Source: Alishewanella aestuarii B11 (GTDB lineage: Bacteria; Pseudomonadota; Gammaproteobacteria; Enterobacterales; Alteromonadaceae). Taken from it: a DNA stretch of 64,000 nucleotides. The stretch lies in NCBI RefSeq assembly GCF_000280055.1, contig NZ_ALAB01000002.1, positions 248,001 to 312,000 on the forward strand. The letters run 5' to 3'. Position numbers and translations under genes: made by a program. Below the pieces are notes generated by a model. It was not told where the DNA came from. It did no database searches and saw nothing but the letters and a program-made list of their open reading frames with translations. Positions 63,828-64,000 of the stretch are shown here, in pieces; positions within the stretch are counted from its first letter, which is position 1, and every line of letters begins with the position of its first letter.

Positions 63828-64000
63828 GTGCTAAAGTTAAGTTTAAAGCAACAGGTTGAGCAACAGATTAGTCGCACCAAGCAAGATGTTTTTCTGCGCG
63901 CTGATTTTGAGCAATTGGGTGGCTATGATCAGGTAGGACGGGCACTTCGAGAGTTAGTGGCTGAGGGTAAGCTACTGAAAATTGGTTATGGCTTATATGC
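63828..64000 (+). CDS. DUF6088/AbiEi-like protein (3' end outside window)
   Basis: Only 57 residues are visible, from a GTG at 63828 with a strong GGAGGT at 63817-63822. The visible part reads as a winged-helix N-terminus: QDVFLRADFEQLGGYDQVGR, ALRELVAEGKLLKIGYGLY. This pattern is typical of DUF6088 and of AbiEi antitoxins of type IV systems, in which a downstream AbiEii nucleotidyltransferase would be expected. The partner cannot be checked here. Confidence 0.65.
   Translation, partial: MLKLSLKQQVEQQISRTKQDVFLRADFEQLGGYDQVGRALRELVAEGKLLKIGYGLY

Noticed and set aside
1..64000. tRNA or rRNA genes
   Set aside because: No cloverleaf with the expected conserved bases, and no rRNA sequence, was recognised on reading either strand, although short tRNA genes could be missed without a scan.

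Overview
The window looks like the chromosome of a rod-shaped gammaproteobacterium with a DAP-type wall, most likely in the Rheinheimera/Alishewanella/Arsukibacterium neighbourhood of the Alteromonadales-Chromatiaceae. That placement is inferred from gene order (mraZ to ftsZ, lpxC, dciA, secA, mutT, then yacG-zapD-coaE-pilDCB on the other strand, and gmk-rpoZ-spoT-ridA-recG further right) and from PEP-CTERM proteins; it was not tested by a search.

Layout. (1) 1-3.0 kb: a YkfC-like wall-peptide hydrolase, an L-Ala-D/L-Glu epimerase and a convergent RpiR-type regulator, a small murein-peptide recycling locus. (2) 3.1-24.6 kb: a complete, tightly overlapping division and cell wall (dcw) cluster read from a promoter followed by four MraZ boxes, then lpxC, dciA, secA. 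A 266-bp foldable element with 24-bp perfect terminal inverted repeats sits between lpxC and dciA. (3) 24.6-30.5 kb: mutT, then on the minus strand yacG, zapD, coaE and the type IV pilus genes pilD, pilC, pilB. (4) 30.7-36.4 kb: an extracellular solute-binding lipoprotein, a YcgR/PilZ c-di-GMP receptor, and three PEP-CTERM genes; the two intact ones carry sigma-54 promoter matches and the third is a pseudogene damaged in its signal peptide.

(5) 33.6-48.2 kb, overlapping the previous block: an accessory island between pilB and pilA. At least twenty same-orientation copies of a short repeat (19-nt core TTCGGTATCTGACCCCGAA, then GGTT), often preceded by a copy of a hairpin that closely resembles the pilA terminator, separate small modules: BrnT/BrnA (three sets, one broken), CcdA/CcdB, a zeta-like kinase with a small partner, DUF4258 with an HTH antitoxin, PrlF/YhaV, a CopG antitoxin with a toxin stump, RloA/RloB (AbiL-like defence), a HepT/MntA pair, a REP-associated tyrosine transposase and an IS110 fragment. 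No integrase is present. Partial duplicates show that modules are copied, fused and truncated at the repeats. This array is the best candidate here for an undescribed system.

(6) 48.3-55.3 kb: pilA, then a minus-strand cluster for D-amino acid and 5-oxoproline metabolism (class IV D-amino acid aminotransferase, both halves of a D-glutamate cyclase, and the 5-oxoprolinase PxpA, B and C). A GAF-GGDEF diguanylate cyclase gene on the opposite strand interrupts it and is bracketed by two palindromes built from the same GGGGTCAG word as the island repeats. (7) 55.4-61.7 kb: recG, ridA, spoT, rpoZ, gmk and a DUF4442 protein. (8) 61.8-64.0 kb: an XRE regulator cut off from its probable operators by a recent ISAs1-family insertion with a perfect 10-bp target duplication, and the first 57 residues of an AbiEi-like/DUF6088 protein.
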